Counted from the first letter of the stretch, positions 16,921-27,723 are shown. The stretch is 33,726 bases of DNA from Anabaena sp. FACHB-1237 (GCF_014696225.1 NZ_JACJPV010000041.1:1-33726), one strand, 5' to 3'. Made by a program: numbers and translations. Notes: generated by a model not told the origin, from the letters alone.

Positions 16921-16953
16921 AGATTCCCGACTTCTCCAAAAAGTCGGGGATCT
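16921..16953. repeat. dispersed palindrome after the permease operon
   Basis: AGATTCCCGACTT (16921-16933) pairs with AAGTCGGGGATCT (16941-16953) with one G-T wobble around a 7-base loop. It stands 15 bases after the last exporter gene and before gcvT, where it may end transcription. It belongs to the same family as 7888-7920. Confidence 0.75.
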
Positions 16954-17010
16954 TGGGATATTGGTTTTAGGAGTTAATATAATAATGAAAGTTTAAATTG
17001 TAACCCAACC

Positions 17011-18147
17011 ATGACAAAGATAGATTATAGCAACCCAACACTCAAACATACACCCTTATATAATCAAAGTGCAGAAATTAACGCTCGTTTTACCAGTTTT
17101 AGCGGCTGGGAAATGCCAGTACAATACAACGGTATCACCTTAGAACATCAAGCCGTGAGAAATAGCGCAGGAATGTTTGATATTTCCCACATGGGTAAAT
17201 TTACCCTAGAAGGTAAAAACGTCATTTCCCAACTGCAAAATTTAGTTCCCTCAGACTTAAATAGATTACAACCCCATCAAGCCCAATATACAGTGCTTCT
17301 TAATCAGCAAGCAGGTATTATTGATGATATTATTATTTACCATCAGGGTACAGATGAAACTGATACTGAAAAAGTAGTGATCATCGTTAATGCAGGTACA
17401 AAAGACAAAGATCAAACCTGGTTATTAGAACACCTTGATCCTGGTACAATCAAATTTAGAGACCTATCAGCAGATAAAGTATTAATTGCCCTCCAAGGAC
17501 CCCAAGCTACCAGTTATCTTGAGTCCCTAGTTAGTGTAGACTTAAAACCAGTCAAAGCCTTTGGACATTTAGAAACTAGTATTTTCGGACAACCTGCATT
17601 TTTAGCCCGTACAGGTTATACCGGCGAAGATGGTTTTGAAATTATGGTAGATTCCACAGTGGGTATAGAATTATGGCAACATTTGTATAATGTTGGTGTT
17701 ATTCCCTGTGGACTTGGTTGTAGAGATACACTGCGTTTAGAAGCAGCAATGGCACTTTACGGACAAGATATCAGTGATACCACTAGTCCCCTAGAAGCTG
17801 GTTTAGGATGGCTAGTACATTTAGATACAAAAGGAGACTTTATAGGCCGAAAGATATTAGAACAACAAAAAACCGAGGGAGTACAGCGTAAACTCGTAGG
17901 TTTAAAAACCCAAGGCAGAAATATTGCCCGTCATGGATATTCAATATTATCATCAGGGCAAGTAGTAGGGGAAGTAACAAGTGGTACTTTATCCCCCACA
18001 TTAGGTTATCCCATTGCTTTAGCTTATGTTCCTAGCGAATTAGCCAAAACAGGAACAGTCCTAGATGTAGAAATTCGTGGCAAATTTTACCCTACAGAAG
18101 TAGTTAAACGTCCCTTTTATCGTTCTACAAAACGTGGTAATGATTAA
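17011..18147 (+). CDS. gcvT: aminomethyltransferase, T-protein of the glycine cleavage system
   Basis: 378 residues. T-protein takes the aminomethyl group from lipoylated H-protein and forms 5,10-methylene-tetrahydrofolate and ammonia. Recognisable features are the N-terminal TPLYNQSAEINARFTSFSGW, GMFDISHMGK, the folate-site region RTGYTGEDGFEI, CGLGCRDTLRLEA and the C-terminal GEVTSGTLSPTLGYPIALAYVP. The length is typical. It is followed on the same strand by gcvH (197 bases later), and further on by gcvP. In cyanobacteria the system works in photorespiratory glycine recycling. No glycine riboswitch is visible in the 105 bases upstream. Confidence 0.97.
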   Translation: MTKIDYSNPTLKHTPLYNQSAEINARFTSFSGWEMPVQYNGITLEHQAVRNSAGMFDISHMGKFTLEGKNVISQLQNLVPSDLNRLQPHQAQYTVLLNQQAGIIDDIIIYHQGTDETDTEKVVIIVNAGTKDKDQTWLLEHLDPGTIKFRDLSADKVLIALQGPQATSYLESLVSVDLKPVKAFGHLETSIFGQPAFLARTGYTGEDGFEIMVDSTVGIELWQHLYNVGVIPCGLGCRDTLRLEAAMALYGQDISDTTSPLEAGLGWLVHLDTKGDFIGRKILEQQKTEGVQRKLVGLKTQGRNIARHGYSILSSGQVVGEVTSGTLSPTLGYPIALAYVPSELAKTGTVLDVEIRGKFYPTEVVKRPFYRSTKRGND

Positions 18148-18344
18148 ATACAATGGTTAGCATTTCCTATGCAGGTTTTCAAAACTTTTAGCTATGAAAA
18201 TAGGATTATTTAAAGTTTTTGTAATTACTGTGACAATTGCTATACCACTAATAACCTTGAATATTCAATTGTCAATTTTCATTTTGCAATTGTGAATTGA
18301 TTTGTCTGTAGTTTCTTATTTTGTCAAGTGGAAGAGGAAGTGTT

Positions 18345-18731
18345 ATGTCTAATTATCCCGATGATCTCAGATATCTAGACTCTCATGAATATGTGAGAAT
18401 GGATGGTGATATTGCCACTATTGGTATTACTGATTATGCTATCGAGCAATTAGGTGATATTGTATTTTTAGAATTACCAGATATTGGTGATCTTGTTACT
18501 GTCAATGAAAGTTTTGGCAGTATTGAATCAGTCAAAGCTGTGGAAGACTTAAAATCACCAGTTACAGGTACAGTGATAGAAAGAAATGAACCTTTGATAG
18601 AATCTCCTGAATTATTAGCTGAAGATCCTTATGGTGAAGGTTGGTTAATAAAGGTGCGTGCTAATGATCCTAGTGAAGTTGATGATGCCATGACAGCAGA
18701 TCAATATAGTGCTTTACTGGATGGTGATTAA
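18345..18731 (+). CDS. gcvH: glycine cleavage system H-protein
   Basis: 128 residues. It carries the lipoyl arm that shuttles the aminomethyl intermediate between P-, T- and L-proteins. The lipoylated lysine is K64 in [18 protein letters not shown], and the fold markers [17 protein letters not shown] and the C-terminal GEGWLIKV are present. ATG 18345 is chosen because GAAGAGGAAG (18331-18340) is a good ribosome binding site. An in-frame TTG at 18321 would add 8 unconserved residues. It lies between gcvT and a convergent kinase gene. Confidence 0.97.
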   Translation: MSNYPDDLRYLDSHEYVRMDGDIATIGITDYAIEQLGDIVFLELPDIGDLVTVNESFGSIESVKAVEDLKSPVTGTVIERNEPLIESPELLAEDPYGEGWLIKVRANDPSEVDDAMTADQYSALLDGD

Positions 18732-18816
18732 CTTAGAGTACGGAGTGCGGAGTGCGGATTTGAAACTCGATAGAATTACAGTACATTCCATCTACATGAG
18801 GTACACTGTGAACAGG

Positions 18817-18936
18817 CAAGATGCCTGTGTTACAAGGGTTTTATCATTAACATCTGTACCTCATAATAACGGAAACTGCTGTATTTAGTCGGTTTTAACC
18901 GACTTCAGCTTTTAGACAGGGAATTTATTCCCTGGC
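18817..18936. repeat. dispersed hairpins between convergent gcvH and kinase genes
   Basis: Three structures follow gcvH: AGGCAAGATGCCT around 18815-18827, AGTCGGTT/AACCGACT at 18887-18904 with a 2-base loop, and CAGGGAATTTATTCCCTGG around 18917-18935. They separate two convergent genes and could serve as a bidirectional terminator. The second and third are of a type often dispersed in cyanobacterial genomes. Confidence 0.55.
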
Positions 18937-18977
18937 TAATCTAATCTAATCTAATTCTACCAATTCTACCAATTCTA

Positions 18978-20381
18978 CTAATTTTTCTTAACTACCACAG
19001 TACCACTTAAAATATCAGTTAAAGAGCGTTTTCTTTGAGTACATAATGCAAATATTAAATCAATTAAACCAAGAGAAAAACAAAAAATAATCATTTTAAC
19101 TATACATCTCCAAGTAGCAAGCCAAAAAGAAATTTTCTTTCCTTGGGAATTAATTATTTTAATTTGAAATAATGCTTTTGCTGTTGTTCCTTGCATTTGT
19201 GAACTTTCTAACTTAGCAAAATATAACCAAATTCCGCCTATAAATACTATAAATGTAGTCTCGCTATAATTTTGATTTTGTTGATAAAAATAATCGCAGA
19301 TCATCAACCAACTAAATAATATTATTGTATCAATTAAATAAGCAAAACTGCGCCCCCAAAATGGTGCATTACCACTTATTTGATTAATTTGATTATTTTC
19401 TTCTTCATCTGGAAGTTGTGCGATTAATTTATGTTTTTGAGAACTTTGACTTCCAGAACTTTGACTTTCTGATTTTTTAGAAGTTCTTAAACCAGAATTT
19501 AACTCAGATATCTTTTTTAGAATTTCCTGGGTATTCTTAGGACGGTTTCCCGGAAAAGGAGCAATTAAATAATCAACTAAATCTGCTAATCTAGGAGATA
19601 TATCCTTAGCACTATCACGCCAAATTAACTCCCCAGTACGAGGGTTTTCTTCAAAGTCTTGGGGAGGTTTTCCTGTTAATAAATAAACAAACGTCCTTCC
19701 CAATGCAAAAAAATCTGATTGAGGAACAGCTTTACCATTCATTTGTTCTGGAGGAGTATAACCTTGAGAAATAATTCCCGTTATTTGTTGTCCAGCCACT
19801 TTTTGCATAAAAGTTTGGGTTACTTCCCTGGCTGTACCAAAATCAATTAAAGCTAATTGTCCATTAGGACGTAACATAATATTAGGTGGTTTAATATCTC
19901 GATGAAAATAATTTTTTTGATGAACTTCCTGTAAAATTTCCGCTAATTGTTTCAACCATTTTATTGCAGCTAATTCTACAATAGGTTCATGGTTTTTTTG
20001 CATCATATATTGTTCTAAATTTACACCCTCAATTTTTTCCATCACTAAACAATGGAGAGACTCTTTACTATCTCTAGGAAAATAGATAAAATAACCATCA
20101 GATTCCACTTTAGGAATACCAGGATGATTTAAAGATTGTAACACTTCCGCTTCTTGTCGAAATAACTCCACTGCTTTAGGATGGGTATTAAATAAAACTT
20201 TGAGAACCTTAATTATTCCACCATCATCAACTTCATAAGTTTTCCCAAAACCACCACCACCTAAAGGTTTTATCACTCGATAAGAACCTGCTAATAATAA
20301 TTCCGAACCACAGGATAGACAAAATAGGTTTTGTCCAATATTATCTGGTCTTTGACAATTTGGATTTATGCAGTAGCTCAT
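18978..20381 (-). CDS. Zn-ribbon / serine-threonine kinase / RDD membrane protein
   Basis: 467 residues in three parts. Residues 1-25 hold a four-cysteine zinc ribbon (C4, C9, C21, C24). The kinase domain (about 32-290) has the glycine loop LGGGGFGKTY (40-49), a lysine in IIKVLKV (K58 or K61), the catalytic loop HRDIKPPN (H160, D162) and LIDFGTA (D180), plus the SQGYTPPEQ segment, so it should be active. After a Ser-rich linker (about 298-315), an RDD domain (about 340-467) provides several membrane segments. It matches the Hanks-type kinases abundant in filamentous cyanobacteria. The substrate is unknown. It is convergent with gcvH and divergent from gcvP, and there is no reason to tie it to glycine cleavage except position. 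Confidence 0.92.
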   Translation of the reverse strand: MSYCINPNCQRPDNIGQNLFCLSCGSELLLAGSYRVIKPLGGGGFGKTYEVDDGGIIKVLKVLFNTHPKAVELFRQEAEVLQSLNHPGIPKVESDGYFIYFPRDSKESLHCLVMEKIEGVNLEQYMMQKNHEPIVELAAIKWLKQLAEILQEVHQKNYFHRDIKPPNIMLRPNGQLALIDFGTAREVTQTFMQKVAGQQITGIISQGYTPPEQMNGKAVPQSDFFALGRTFVYLLTGKPPQDFEENPRTGELIWRDSAKDISPRLADLVDYLIAPFPGNRPKNTQEILKKISELNSGLRTSKKSESQSSGSQSSQKHKLIAQLPDEEENNQINQISGNAPFWGRSFAYLIDTIILFSWLMICDYFYQQNQNYSETTFIVFIGGIWLYFAKLESSQMQGTTAKALFQIKIINSQGKKISFWLATWRCIVKMIIFCFSLGLIDLIFALCTQRKRSLTDILSGTVVVKKN

Positions 20382-21125
20382 AATATTGCTACGAGAAAAA
20401 TAATTGTTCTATTTTAGTATAAATTTGATTATTATAAAATGTATTTTCTCAGTTGATTTTGTACAATTACCTTATAACCACCAATAAATAGCAATTTCTT
20501 CCTTCCCTTCCTTCGTCTCTTCTCTTCGAGATGCTGCGCGAACGTGGTTCATTTCTTATTTAGTATAAGTGCAATATCACATTTTATGTATTTTGTCAAT
20601 CCCCCCTTTCACCCTCAACACCTCAGACGCTAAAAAGTACATAAATCTTTACCAAAATTGTCATCAATCACTAACAATTACAAACCTAAATGTTTTGATA
20701 TCCTGACATTTAACCTAGTTCATGCCACGATAAAATCATAGTTTCGTGGAATATTCCCATCTAATTTCAAAAGTGTAAATACTACGCCTAGATTATGAAA
20801 TTTTACCAAATCGCTGAAAGTCTGTCAATATCGTTCATAAATAAAAATATTTCTCAATTAAAAATTAAGAAAATATTAAGGTAAACTTCTATTAAGTCAA
20901 AATATTTAATCTTTTATGGAAAATAGATAACTATAAATTATAATTCCATCAATAAAAATAAAACTCTCTGTGACTCTGCGACTCTGCGTAATAAAACTAA
21001 TATATTTAACAAAACAAAGTTAATTTCATTTAATTAATTAATAAAAGATTAAATAAAATAAAAAACTGATATTTTCAGAATGATTTATTACAATATATTA
21101 AGTAATAATCTCTGGAGTCAAAATT
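20382..21125. other. 744-base gene-free region between kinase and gcvP
   Basis: Divergent upstream region of the kinase gene and gcvP. It is AT-rich with low-complexity tracts. I see a GC-richer fragment at 20512-20546 (with CTTCGAGATGCTGCGCGAACG) and a tract of repeated CTCTG(C/T)G units at 20966-20988. Both look like fragments of common cyanobacterial dispersed repeats. No open frame, riboswitch fold or convincing promoter could be identified. GGAG at 21113-21116 is the ribosome binding site of gcvP. Confidence 0.5.
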
Positions 21126-24029
21126 GTGATAGAAACTATCGCGCTACCATCAACATCGGAAAAATCTAACAATCAAACTAATACAAACAGTACCAGTGAA
21201 TTTGCCAAAAGACACATAGGTATTAATGATGATGATATTCAAAAAATGCTTGATTTGTTAGGAATTTCTAGCCTTGACGACCTAATTAATAAAACTGTAC
21301 CATCAAATATTCGCTGGCAAGAAAAACTACAATTACCAGAAGCACAAAGCGAATATACAGCATTAGAAATGTTAAAACAAATAGCTGGTAAAAATCAGGT
21401 ATATCGCTCATTCATTGGTATGGGTTATTACGATTCTATTACCCCTACCGTAATTCAACGCAACATTTTAGAAAATCCGGGATGGTACACTGCATATACA
21501 CCTTATCAGCCGGAAATTGCCCAGGGAAGACTGGAAGCACTGTTAAATTTCCAAACCATGATTATAGACTTAACAGGGTTAGAAATTGCTAACGCTTCCC
21601 TTTTGGATGAGGGTACAGCCGCAGCAGAAGCGATGGCTATGAGTTATGGAGTCTGTAAAAATAAATCTCATAGCTTTTTTGTGTCTAGTGACTGTCATCC
21701 GCAAACTATTGATGTATTGAAAACTAGGGCAAAACCTTTAGGGATTAATCTGATTATTGCTGATCATCAAACTTTTGATTTTACTGAATCTATTTTTGGC
21801 GCGGTGCTGCAATATCCTTGCAGTGATGGTAGTATCTATGATTACCGTGATTTTATCAAACAAGCCCATGAAATAGGGGCATTAGTTACCGTTGCGGCGG
21901 ATCCTTTGAGCTTAACTTTATTAACACCGCCTGGAGAATTAGGGGCGGATATTGCGGTGGGAAGTACCCAACGTTTTGGCATTCCTTTAGGTTTTGGTGG
22001 TCCTCATGCTGCTTACTTTGCTACCAAGGAGGAATATAAAAGATCCGTACCTGGGCGCATTGTGGGAGTTTCTAAGGATGTTCATGGAAAAACAGCATTA
22101 CGTTTAGCTTTACAAACTCGTGAACAGCATATCCGTAGAGAAAAAGCTACGAGTAATATATGCACTGCTCAGGTATTATTGGCAGTGATGGCGAGTATGT
22201 ATGCAGTGTATCATGGTGGGGCAGGATTGAGAGCGATCGCTCAAAAAGTTCATCAACACACGGCAATTTTAGCCGTAGGTTTGCAAAAGTTAGGTTATAA
22301 AATCAGCAATCAATACTTTTTTGATACCCTAAAAATTGAGTTAGGAAATAGCAAATTAGATGATATTCTTGCAGCAGCAAACTTGAGAAATATCAATTTG
22401 AGAATCTTTGATAATTCCACTGTAGGAATTTCTTTAGATGAAACCACAAATACCAGTGATTTAATAGATTTGTGGCAAATTTTCGCAGGTACAGATAATT
22501 TACCTTTTAGTGTAGAAGAACTTACTGCTTTTAACAATTATCCATTACGCCGTGAAAGTGCATATCTTACCCATCCAGTATTTAATAAATACCACTCAGA
22601 AACGGAATTATTGAGATATTTACATCAACTAGAATCCAAAGATTTATCATTAACTACATCAATGATTCCTTTGGGTTCATGTACTATGAAATTAAACGCC
22701 ACATCGGAAATGATTCCCGTAACTTGGCCAGAATTTGGGAAGATACATCCCTTCGCACCAATTAACCAAACTAGAGGATATCAAATATTATTTCAGCAAC
22801 TAGAAACATGGTTAGGAGAAATTACAGGTTTTGCGGGAATTTCCTTACAACCAAATGCAGGTTCACAAGGTGAATATGCGGGACTTTTAGTAATTAGAGA
22901 TTATCATGAAAATCGAGGAGAAGGACATCGGAATATATGTTTAATTCCCCAGTCAGCCCACGGTACAAACCCAGCCAGTGCGGTAATGTGTGGGATGAAA
23001 GTTGTGGGGGTAAATTGCGATTCTCAAGGGAATATTGATGTTAAAGATTTAAAGGCGAAAGCAGAGAAATATAGTCAGGAATTAGCGGCTTTAATGGTGA
23101 CATATCCATCAACTCATGGAGTATTTGAATCAGCAATTCAAGAAATTTGTGCCATTATTCATGAACATGGTGGACAAGTTTACATGGATGGGGCTAACAT
23201 GAATGCTCAAGTAGGATTATGTCGTCCTGGAGATATTGGTGCTGATGTTTGTCATTTGAATTTACACAAAACATTTTGTATTCCTCATGGTGGTGGTGGC
23301 CCTGGTATGGGACCTATTGGAGTTGCTTCTCATCTTGTGCCATTTTTACCTGGACATTTTGTTAATTCTCAACAAGAAAATTCACAATTTAATGGTGCTG
23401 TTTCTGCTGCACCTTGGGGAAGTGCGAGTATTTTGGTGATATCATGGATGTACATTGTGATGATGGGTGCCGATGGGTTAACTGAAGCGACAAAAATAGC
23501 GATTTTAAATGCTAATTACATCGCTAAAAGATTAGAATTATCCTATCCAGTATTGTATAAGGGAAATAATGGATTAGTGGCACATGAATGTATTTTAGAT
23601 TTGCGAAGTTTGAAAAAATCAGCAAACATTGAAATTGATGATGTGGCTAAAAGATTAATGGATTATGGTTTTCACGCGCCTACGGTTTCTTGGCCTGTTG
23701 CTGGTACAATTATGGTAGAACCAACGGAAAGTGAATCTAAGGCAGAATTGGATAGATTTTGTGATGCTTTAATTGCCATTCGTGAAGAAATTGCAGCGAT
23801 CGAATCTGGTAAGATGGATATGGAGGATAATGTTTTGAAAAACGCGCCTCACACTGCGGAAAGTTTGATTATTGGTGAGTGGAAACATGGTTATTCTCGT
23901 GAACAAGCTGGTTATCCTGCGAGTTGGAGTAAGGAGTATAAGTTTTGGCCGAGTGTGGGGAGAATTGACGCTGCTTTTGGGGATAGGAATTTTGTTTGTT
24001 CTTGTTTACCGATGGAGGCTTATAGTTAG
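21126..24029 (+). CDS. gcvP: glycine dehydrogenase (decarboxylating), P-protein
   Basis: 967 residues, the fused single-chain P-protein. It decarboxylates glycine with pyridoxal phosphate and loads the aminomethyl group on H-protein. The PLP lysine is K715 in [16 protein letters not shown]. The N-terminal [40 protein letters not shown] and C-terminal CSCLPMEAY are family marks. The start is a GTG with GGAG nine bases before it. The first 20 residues are Ser/Thr/Asn-rich and probably variable. It is on the same strand as gcvT and gcvH but about 2.4 kb further on, with a kinase gene on the other strand in between, so it probably has its own promoter. Confidence 0.97.
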   Translation: MIETIALPSTSEKSNNQTNTNSTSEFAKRHIGINDDDIQKMLDLLGISSLDDLINKTVPSNIRWQEKLQLPEAQSEYTALEMLKQIAGKNQVYRSFIGMGYYDSITPTVIQRNILENPGWYTAYTPYQPEIAQGRLEALLNFQTMIIDLTGLEIANASLLDEGTAAAEAMAMSYGVCKNKSHSFFVSSDCHPQTIDVLKTRAKPLGINLIIADHQTFDFTESIFGAVLQYPCSDGSIYDYRDFIKQAHEIGALVTVAADPLSLTLLTPPGELGADIAVGSTQRFGIPLGFGGPHAAYFATKEEYKRSVPGRIVGVSKDVHGKTALRLALQTREQHIRREKATSNICTAQVLLAVMASMYAVYHGGAGLRAIAQKVHQHTAILAVGLQKLGYKISNQYFFDTLKIELGNSKLDDILAAANLRNINLRIFDNSTVGISLDETTNTSDLIDLWQIFAGTDNLPFSVEELTAFNNYPLRRESAYLTHPVFNKYHSETELLRYLHQLESKDLSLTTSMIPLGSCTMKLNATSEMIPVTWPEFGKIHPFAPINQTRGYQILFQQLETWLGEITGFAGISLQPNAGSQGEYAGLLVIRDYHENRGEGHRNICLIPQSAHGTNPASAVMCGMKVVGVNCDSQGNIDVKDLKAKAEKYSQELAALMVTYPSTHGVFESAIQEICAIIHEHGGQVYMDGANMNAQVGLCRPGDIGADVCHLNLHKTFCIPHGGGGPGMGPIGVASHLVPFLPGHFVNSQQENSQFNGAVSAAPWGSASILVISWMYIVMMGADGLTEATKIAILNANYIAKRLELSYPVLYKGNNGLVAHECILDLRSLKKSANIEIDDVAKRLMDYGFHAPTVSWPVAGTIMVEPTESESKAELDRFCDALIAIREEIAAIESGKMDMEDNVLKNAPHTAESLIIGEWKHGYSREQAGYPASWSKEYKFWPSVGRIDAAFGDRNFVCSCLPMEAYS

Positions 24030-24030
24030 T

Positions 24031-24204
24031 TAATTGTAGGGTGCGTTAATGAAATGTAACGCACCGTTTTTATTGTGGGATAAGGTGCGTTACGCTGGCG
24101 CTAACACACCCTACGAACGTTAATTGTAGGGTGCGTTAATGAAATGTAACGCACCGTTTTTATTGTGGGATAAGGTGCGTTACGCTGACGCTAACGCACC
24201 CTAC
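24031..24204. repeat. two tandem copies of a 90-bp GGGTGCG-type palindromic element
   Basis: Copy 1 is at 24031-24120 and copy 2 at 24121-24204. They are nearly identical; two differences are seen in the ...GCTGGCGCTAACACACC part. Each unit contains GGTGCGTTA/TAACGCACC hairpins. It lies immediately after gcvP and before the convergent holA, and is probably transcribed as a strong structure. A fragment of the other repeat family (CTGGATATCCTGATTC) follows at 24204. Confidence 0.85.
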
Positions 24205-24286
24205 TGGATATCCTGATTCAGACAAAAAATGTTTAAATCTTAATCGAATGTTGTTGGGTTTCACTGCGTTCTACCCAACCTACAAA

Positions 24287-25270
24287 TTAATGACATACTT
24301 GGCAAATCTCAATAATTTTAGTTTGTAATGTGGGCGTTTCTGCTGCACCTTGTTTAAGACTAACTTCTAATTCTAATAATAAAGGTAAAATAGAAATTAA
24401 TTGTTTCACAGATAAAGATTTAATTTCTTGTTGAATAAAATATATCCGTTTGGGGTTATTAATTTCCGCAAATTGGGCGATCGCTTGCGGATTTTTTTCC
24501 CCACTTTCCATCATCATTTTTACTAATAACCATGTTCTAAATTGTCCTATTAAGGTGGCCACAATTTTTAACCCTGGTTCAGCCGCAATAATTAAATCAT
24601 TTAAAATATTTAAGGCTTTAGAAGTATCTCCACTTCTAATGGCACTGGCTAATTGTAAAGTATTTTGAGTGGTATTTCTCACCAATTGCGAAACTAATTC
24701 CACATTTAAAGGTTTACCACTACTTTGAATATAAAGTTGTAATTTTTCCAATTCATTGTATAGTAAACGAGTGTCATTGCCCACAGATTCGGCTAAAAAT
24801 TCTACTACATGAGATGTTAATTTAATCCCCACAATTTTCGCTGCATCTTCCACAGCTTTTACTAATAATTCAGTTTTCCAAGCAGGAATTAAAGAAAATT
24901 CACGTACTTCTGTAGCAAATTGTTTAAAAAGTTTGGTACTTTTCAATCTTTCATCTGGTTTATTACGACTAGTTAATAATAAAGTGGAATTATCGGGAAT
25001 TACATTAAGAGTCCGTTGTAGTTCTGTTAAAACATGATCTGGACAACTTTGAAACAAATTAGTATTTACTAACCATACTAAACGGCCACCTCCACCAAAA
25101 GGAGGAGTCATAGCTTGACTTAAAGCCTGAATTACGGTATCAGACTGATCAGGGGAGAAACAACTATAGTTAAAACTGATCCATAGCGGATCAAGAATGC
25201 GATCGCGTAAAATAGTTACAGCTTTTTCTATAGCAAAATCATCTTCCCCCCAGTAAACATAAATTGGCAT
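24287..25270 (-). CDS. holA: DNA polymerase III delta subunit
   Basis: 327 residues. Delta opens the beta sliding clamp during loading as part of the gamma complex. It begins MPIYVYWGEDDFAIEKAV, as cyanobacterial HolA proteins do, with the clamp-binding N-terminal domain, then the AAA+-like domain (TLLLTSRNKPDERLK) and the C-terminal helical collar (LASAIRSGDTSKALNILNDL, LIGQFRTWLLVK). No Walker A motif is present, as expected for delta. Convergent with gcvP across the tandem repeat, divergent from the DUF1868 gene. Confidence 0.88.
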   Translation of the reverse strand: MPIYVYWGEDDFAIEKAVTILRDRILDPLWISFNYSCFSPDQSDTVIQALSQAMTPPFGGGGRLVWLVNTNLFQSCPDHVLTELQRTLNVIPDNSTLLLTSRNKPDERLKSTKLFKQFATEVREFSLIPAWKTELLVKAVEDAAKIVGIKLTSHVVEFLAESVGNDTRLLYNELEKLQLYIQSSGKPLNVELVSQLVRNTTQNTLQLASAIRSGDTSKALNILNDLIIAAEPGLKIVATLIGQFRTWLLVKMMMESGEKNPQAIAQFAEINNPKRIYFIQQEIKSLSVKQLISILPLLLELEVSLKQGAAETPTLQTKIIEICQVCH

Positions 25271-25350
25271 AGTTAAAAGTTAACATAGTAAAAAAAAGCT
25301 GTTAATTAGCTTTACAATCAATATTATAACAGAGTGCGAGGTCATGAAAA

Positions 25351-26142
25351 TTGGACGATAATTACCAAACTTACTTAAATCGTGTAGCGAGAATGACGCT
25401 ACCAGAATCTTACAAATCTCAAGTTCAGCATATCCAAGAGTCTTCTAAATTTCAACTTGATGGAGGAGTGAGAAAAGCTGCTAATTTTCCTGGTTATACA
25501 ATGATTACACCACCAGCAGGAGAAGATCAAGTCAATGCTGATTTTTACAAACAAATAGAAACCTATCAGCAGGAACTTTTACAGTTACCTATTCCAGCAG
25601 ATTTAATTGCTGCTTTACCTCCTGCTAGTTTTCATATTACATTAGCAGATTTAATATGGGATAGTGCTTATATTCATGCTACTCAAAAAAATCCCGATTT
25701 TGCGGAACAACTAAGTTCTTGTCTAGTAGAAAGATTTACTACATATAAACAAGAAGCACCACAGGAAACTCAAGTAATTATTTGGCAAGTATTAGGATTA
25801 ATAGTAATGCCAAGAGCGATCGGTATTTGTTTAATACCTAAAGATCAAAATTCTTATGAAAGAATTATGGCATTACGCCGATTAATTTATCAAAATCGTC
25901 CTTTAATGGGTTTAGGAATTGAACAACATTATCATTTTACAGCCCATATTACGTTAGGATATTTTGGTCATATTGCTGATGATTTAGATAGAAATCAACT
26001 CAGTAATATGTTTTCTGACTTTAACAAAAGTTGGGCTTTAAAGGAAATACCGGAATTTTTGGTAAACCGAGTTGAACTGAGAAAATTTGATGATATGACC
26101 AATTTTTACCGTCAAGAAAATTGGCCAAGTTTGGATTTTTAA
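25351..26142 (+). CDS. DUF1868 protein, 2H-phosphoesterase-like
   Basis: 263 residues. Two H-x-T motifs, HITLAD and AHITLGYF, about 110 residues apart, define the 2H phosphoesterase fold (ligase/cyclic phosphodiesterase). The family is DUF1868, known in cyanobacteria and some eukaryotes, with no firm substrate. The start is an in-frame TTG at 25351. GAGGT at 25338-25342 has the right spacing, and the N-terminus MDDNYQTYLNRVARMTLPE reads as family sequence. An ATG at 25344 is out of frame and closes after five codons. If TTG is wrong the next ATG is at 25393. Divergent from holA by 80 bases. Confidence 0.8.
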   Translation: MDDNYQTYLNRVARMTLPESYKSQVQHIQESSKFQLDGGVRKAANFPGYTMITPPAGEDQVNADFYKQIETYQQELLQLPIPADLIAALPPASFHITLADLIWDSAYIHATQKNPDFAEQLSSCLVERFTTYKQEAPQETQVIIWQVLGLIVMPRAIGICLIPKDQNSYERIMALRRLIYQNRPLMGLGIEQHYHFTAHITLGYFGHIADDLDRNQLSNMFSDFNKSWALKEIPEFLVNRVELRKFDDMTNFYRQENWPSLDF

Positions 26143-26165
26143 GTAGTTGTTTATGGGCAACTTGT

Positions 26166-26335
26166 AGTAAGTAATCAGTAATCAGTAACTAGTAATTAGT
26201 AACTTAGTAATTAGTAATCAGTTTTTATTTAAGGGTAGATATATTTTAGCCTTTTGCTAATAGCTGAAATTGTGAAATACAAATGTTATTCATTCTATTG
26301 GCTGATAACTGAATACTGATAGCTGATTACTGATT
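26166..26335. repeat. low-complexity AGTAATCAGTAA-type tracts
   Basis: Irregular repeats of AGTAATCAGTAA/ACTAGTAATTAG and then GCTGATAACTGAATACTGATAGC fill the 192 bases between the DUF1868 gene and the convergent ureG. Such tracts are common between cyanobacterial genes. I see nothing else here. Confidence 0.5.
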
Positions 26336-26934
26336 TAACAAATAGCTGATTGAATAAACTCTATCACATCTGATAATCCTGTTTGAGTTTTCAGGTTTGT
26401 GAAAATAAAAGGTTTGTGTCCACGCATTTTTTTTGTATCTCGTTCCATGATGTTTAAGTCCGCACCAACGTAGGGCGCAAGATCAATTTTATTGATAACT
26501 AATAAATCAGATTTTGTGATGCCTGGACCACCTTTACGGGGTATTTTATCACCTGCTGCCACATCTATTACATAAATAGTTAAATCAACTAATTCCGGGC
26601 TAAAAGTTGCGGCTAAATTATCTCCTCCACTTTCTAAAAAGACAATATCTAAGTTAGTGAATTTTGTTTCTAATTGTTCAATAGCTGCTAAATTCATAGA
26701 AGCATCTTCGCGGATAGCAGTGTGAGGACAACCTCCGGTTTCTACTCCTAAAATGCGATCGCTATTTAATGCTTGAGAACGTACTAAAAATTGGGCATCT
26801 TCTTGGGTATAAATATCATTGGTAACGACTGCTATTTGATATTTTTCCCGTAATTTTTTACATAAAGAGTCAACTAAAGCGGTTTTTCCTGAACCGACAG
26901 GACCTGCAACTCCAATTCTTAAGGCGTTTGTCAT
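26335..26934 (-). CDS. ureG: urease accessory GTPase UreG
   Basis: 199 residues. UreG is the SIMIBI GTPase that delivers nickel to urease with UreE, UreF and UreD. P-loop GPVGSGKT (11-18), nickel-binding CPH (69-71), [17 protein letters not shown], and [11 protein letters not shown] for guanine recognition are all intact. The length is normal. It is the last gene of the minus-strand ureE-ureF-ureG operon, 102 bases after ureF. A GGGTGCG-type repeat sits in that gap. Confidence 0.97.
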   Translation of the reverse strand: MTNALRIGVAGPVGSGKTALVDSLCKKLREKYQIAVVTNDIYTQEDAQFLVRSQALNSDRILGVETGGCPHTAIREDASMNLAAIEQLETKFTNLDIVFLESGGDNLAATFSPELVDLTIYVIDVAAGDKIPRKGGPGITKSDLLVINKIDLAPYVGADLNIMERDTKKMRGHKPFIFTNLKTQTGLSDVIEFIQSAIC

Positions 26935-26999
26935 TTTTACTCCTTTTAGTTATCTTGTAGTGTTAGGCACAGCCGTAACTCACCATTAATTAAGTTTAT

Positions 27000-27030
27000 G
27001 GTGCGTTACGCTACCGCTAACACACCCTAC
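27000..27030. repeat. partial GGGTGCG-type repeat between ureF and ureG
   Basis: GGTGCGTTACGCTACCGCTA followed by ACACACCCTAC matches the second half of the 90-bp unit at 24031. It is inside the operon. Confidence 0.6.
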
Positions 27031-27036
27031 TTAAAT

Positions 27037-27723
27037 TCAACTTCTAAATAGTCTAGTATATTGGGTTTCATGCTGCATACTAGCTAAGGATAAACCCCAA
27101 CTACAACATTCTAAATCATCATCTGTCATTGTCAAAATTTCGCTGATTGTTTGGGTTAATATTGGTTGTAATTCCAGTAATAAAATTTGTCCTGCAGTTT
27201 GTCCTATTGGAATAATTTTGATACCAGCAGTGATCAAATTGGATAACCAACTATGGAGATATGCTAATAATGTACCATGAAGATTAATTTGCCAATAACT
27301 ACAAGCTATAGAATAAGCGATCGCATAGTTTATAGGATAACCCACAACGTTAATTATTGCTAAAAACTGTGGTTCTAATTTAATTAACAATGTCATTAAT
27401 GAACGTCCCATTTGCCAACTTGCAGCACGTATTTCTTCCGTATCTCTAAAAGCAGATAACCATAAATTCCATTTTTTTAAACCTTGTAAATCTTTAATTT
27501 TGACACATTCAAAACCACGTTTGATCATTGCCACATCTACACGAATTGCACCATAGGATAATTCAGCTACTAGCCAATCTTTTAAAGTAGTAGAATCAGT
27601 AATTATGCCATTTTCTACTAACATTTCTAAACCTTCAGAATAGCAATAAGCACCCACAGGTAAAGCAGGACTAGCTAACTGTAAAATAGATAGAAAATTA
27701 TTAGGTGTGAGAGTGATTTCCAT
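27037..27723 (-). CDS. ureF: urease accessory protein UreF
   Basis: About 228 residues from ATG 27723 ([33 protein letters not shown]). UreF is the all-helical chaperone that bridges UreD to UreG. ATG 27723 is preferred over an in-frame ATG at 27753, since the family starts here and GGGGGC lies just upstream. It overlaps the end of ureE by 23 bases, so translation is probably coupled. [32 protein letters not shown] and [11 protein letters not shown] are family segments. Confidence 0.93.
   Translation of the reverse strand: MEITLTPNNFLSILQLASPALPVGAYCYSEGLEMLVENGIITDSTTLKDWLVAELSYGAIRVDVAMIKRGFECVKIKDLQGLKKWNLWLSAFRDTEEIRAASWQMGRSLMTLLIKLEPQFLAIINVVGYPINYAIAYSIACSYWQINLHGTLLAYLHSWLSNLITAGIKIIPIGQTAGQILLLELQPILTQTISEILTMTDDDLECCSWGLSLASMQHETQYTRLFRS

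Noticed and set aside
16906..17010. Glycine riboswitch upstream of gcvT
   Set aside because: The only structure is a dispersed palindrome also found near unrelated genes; no aptamer-like conserved blocks were seen.
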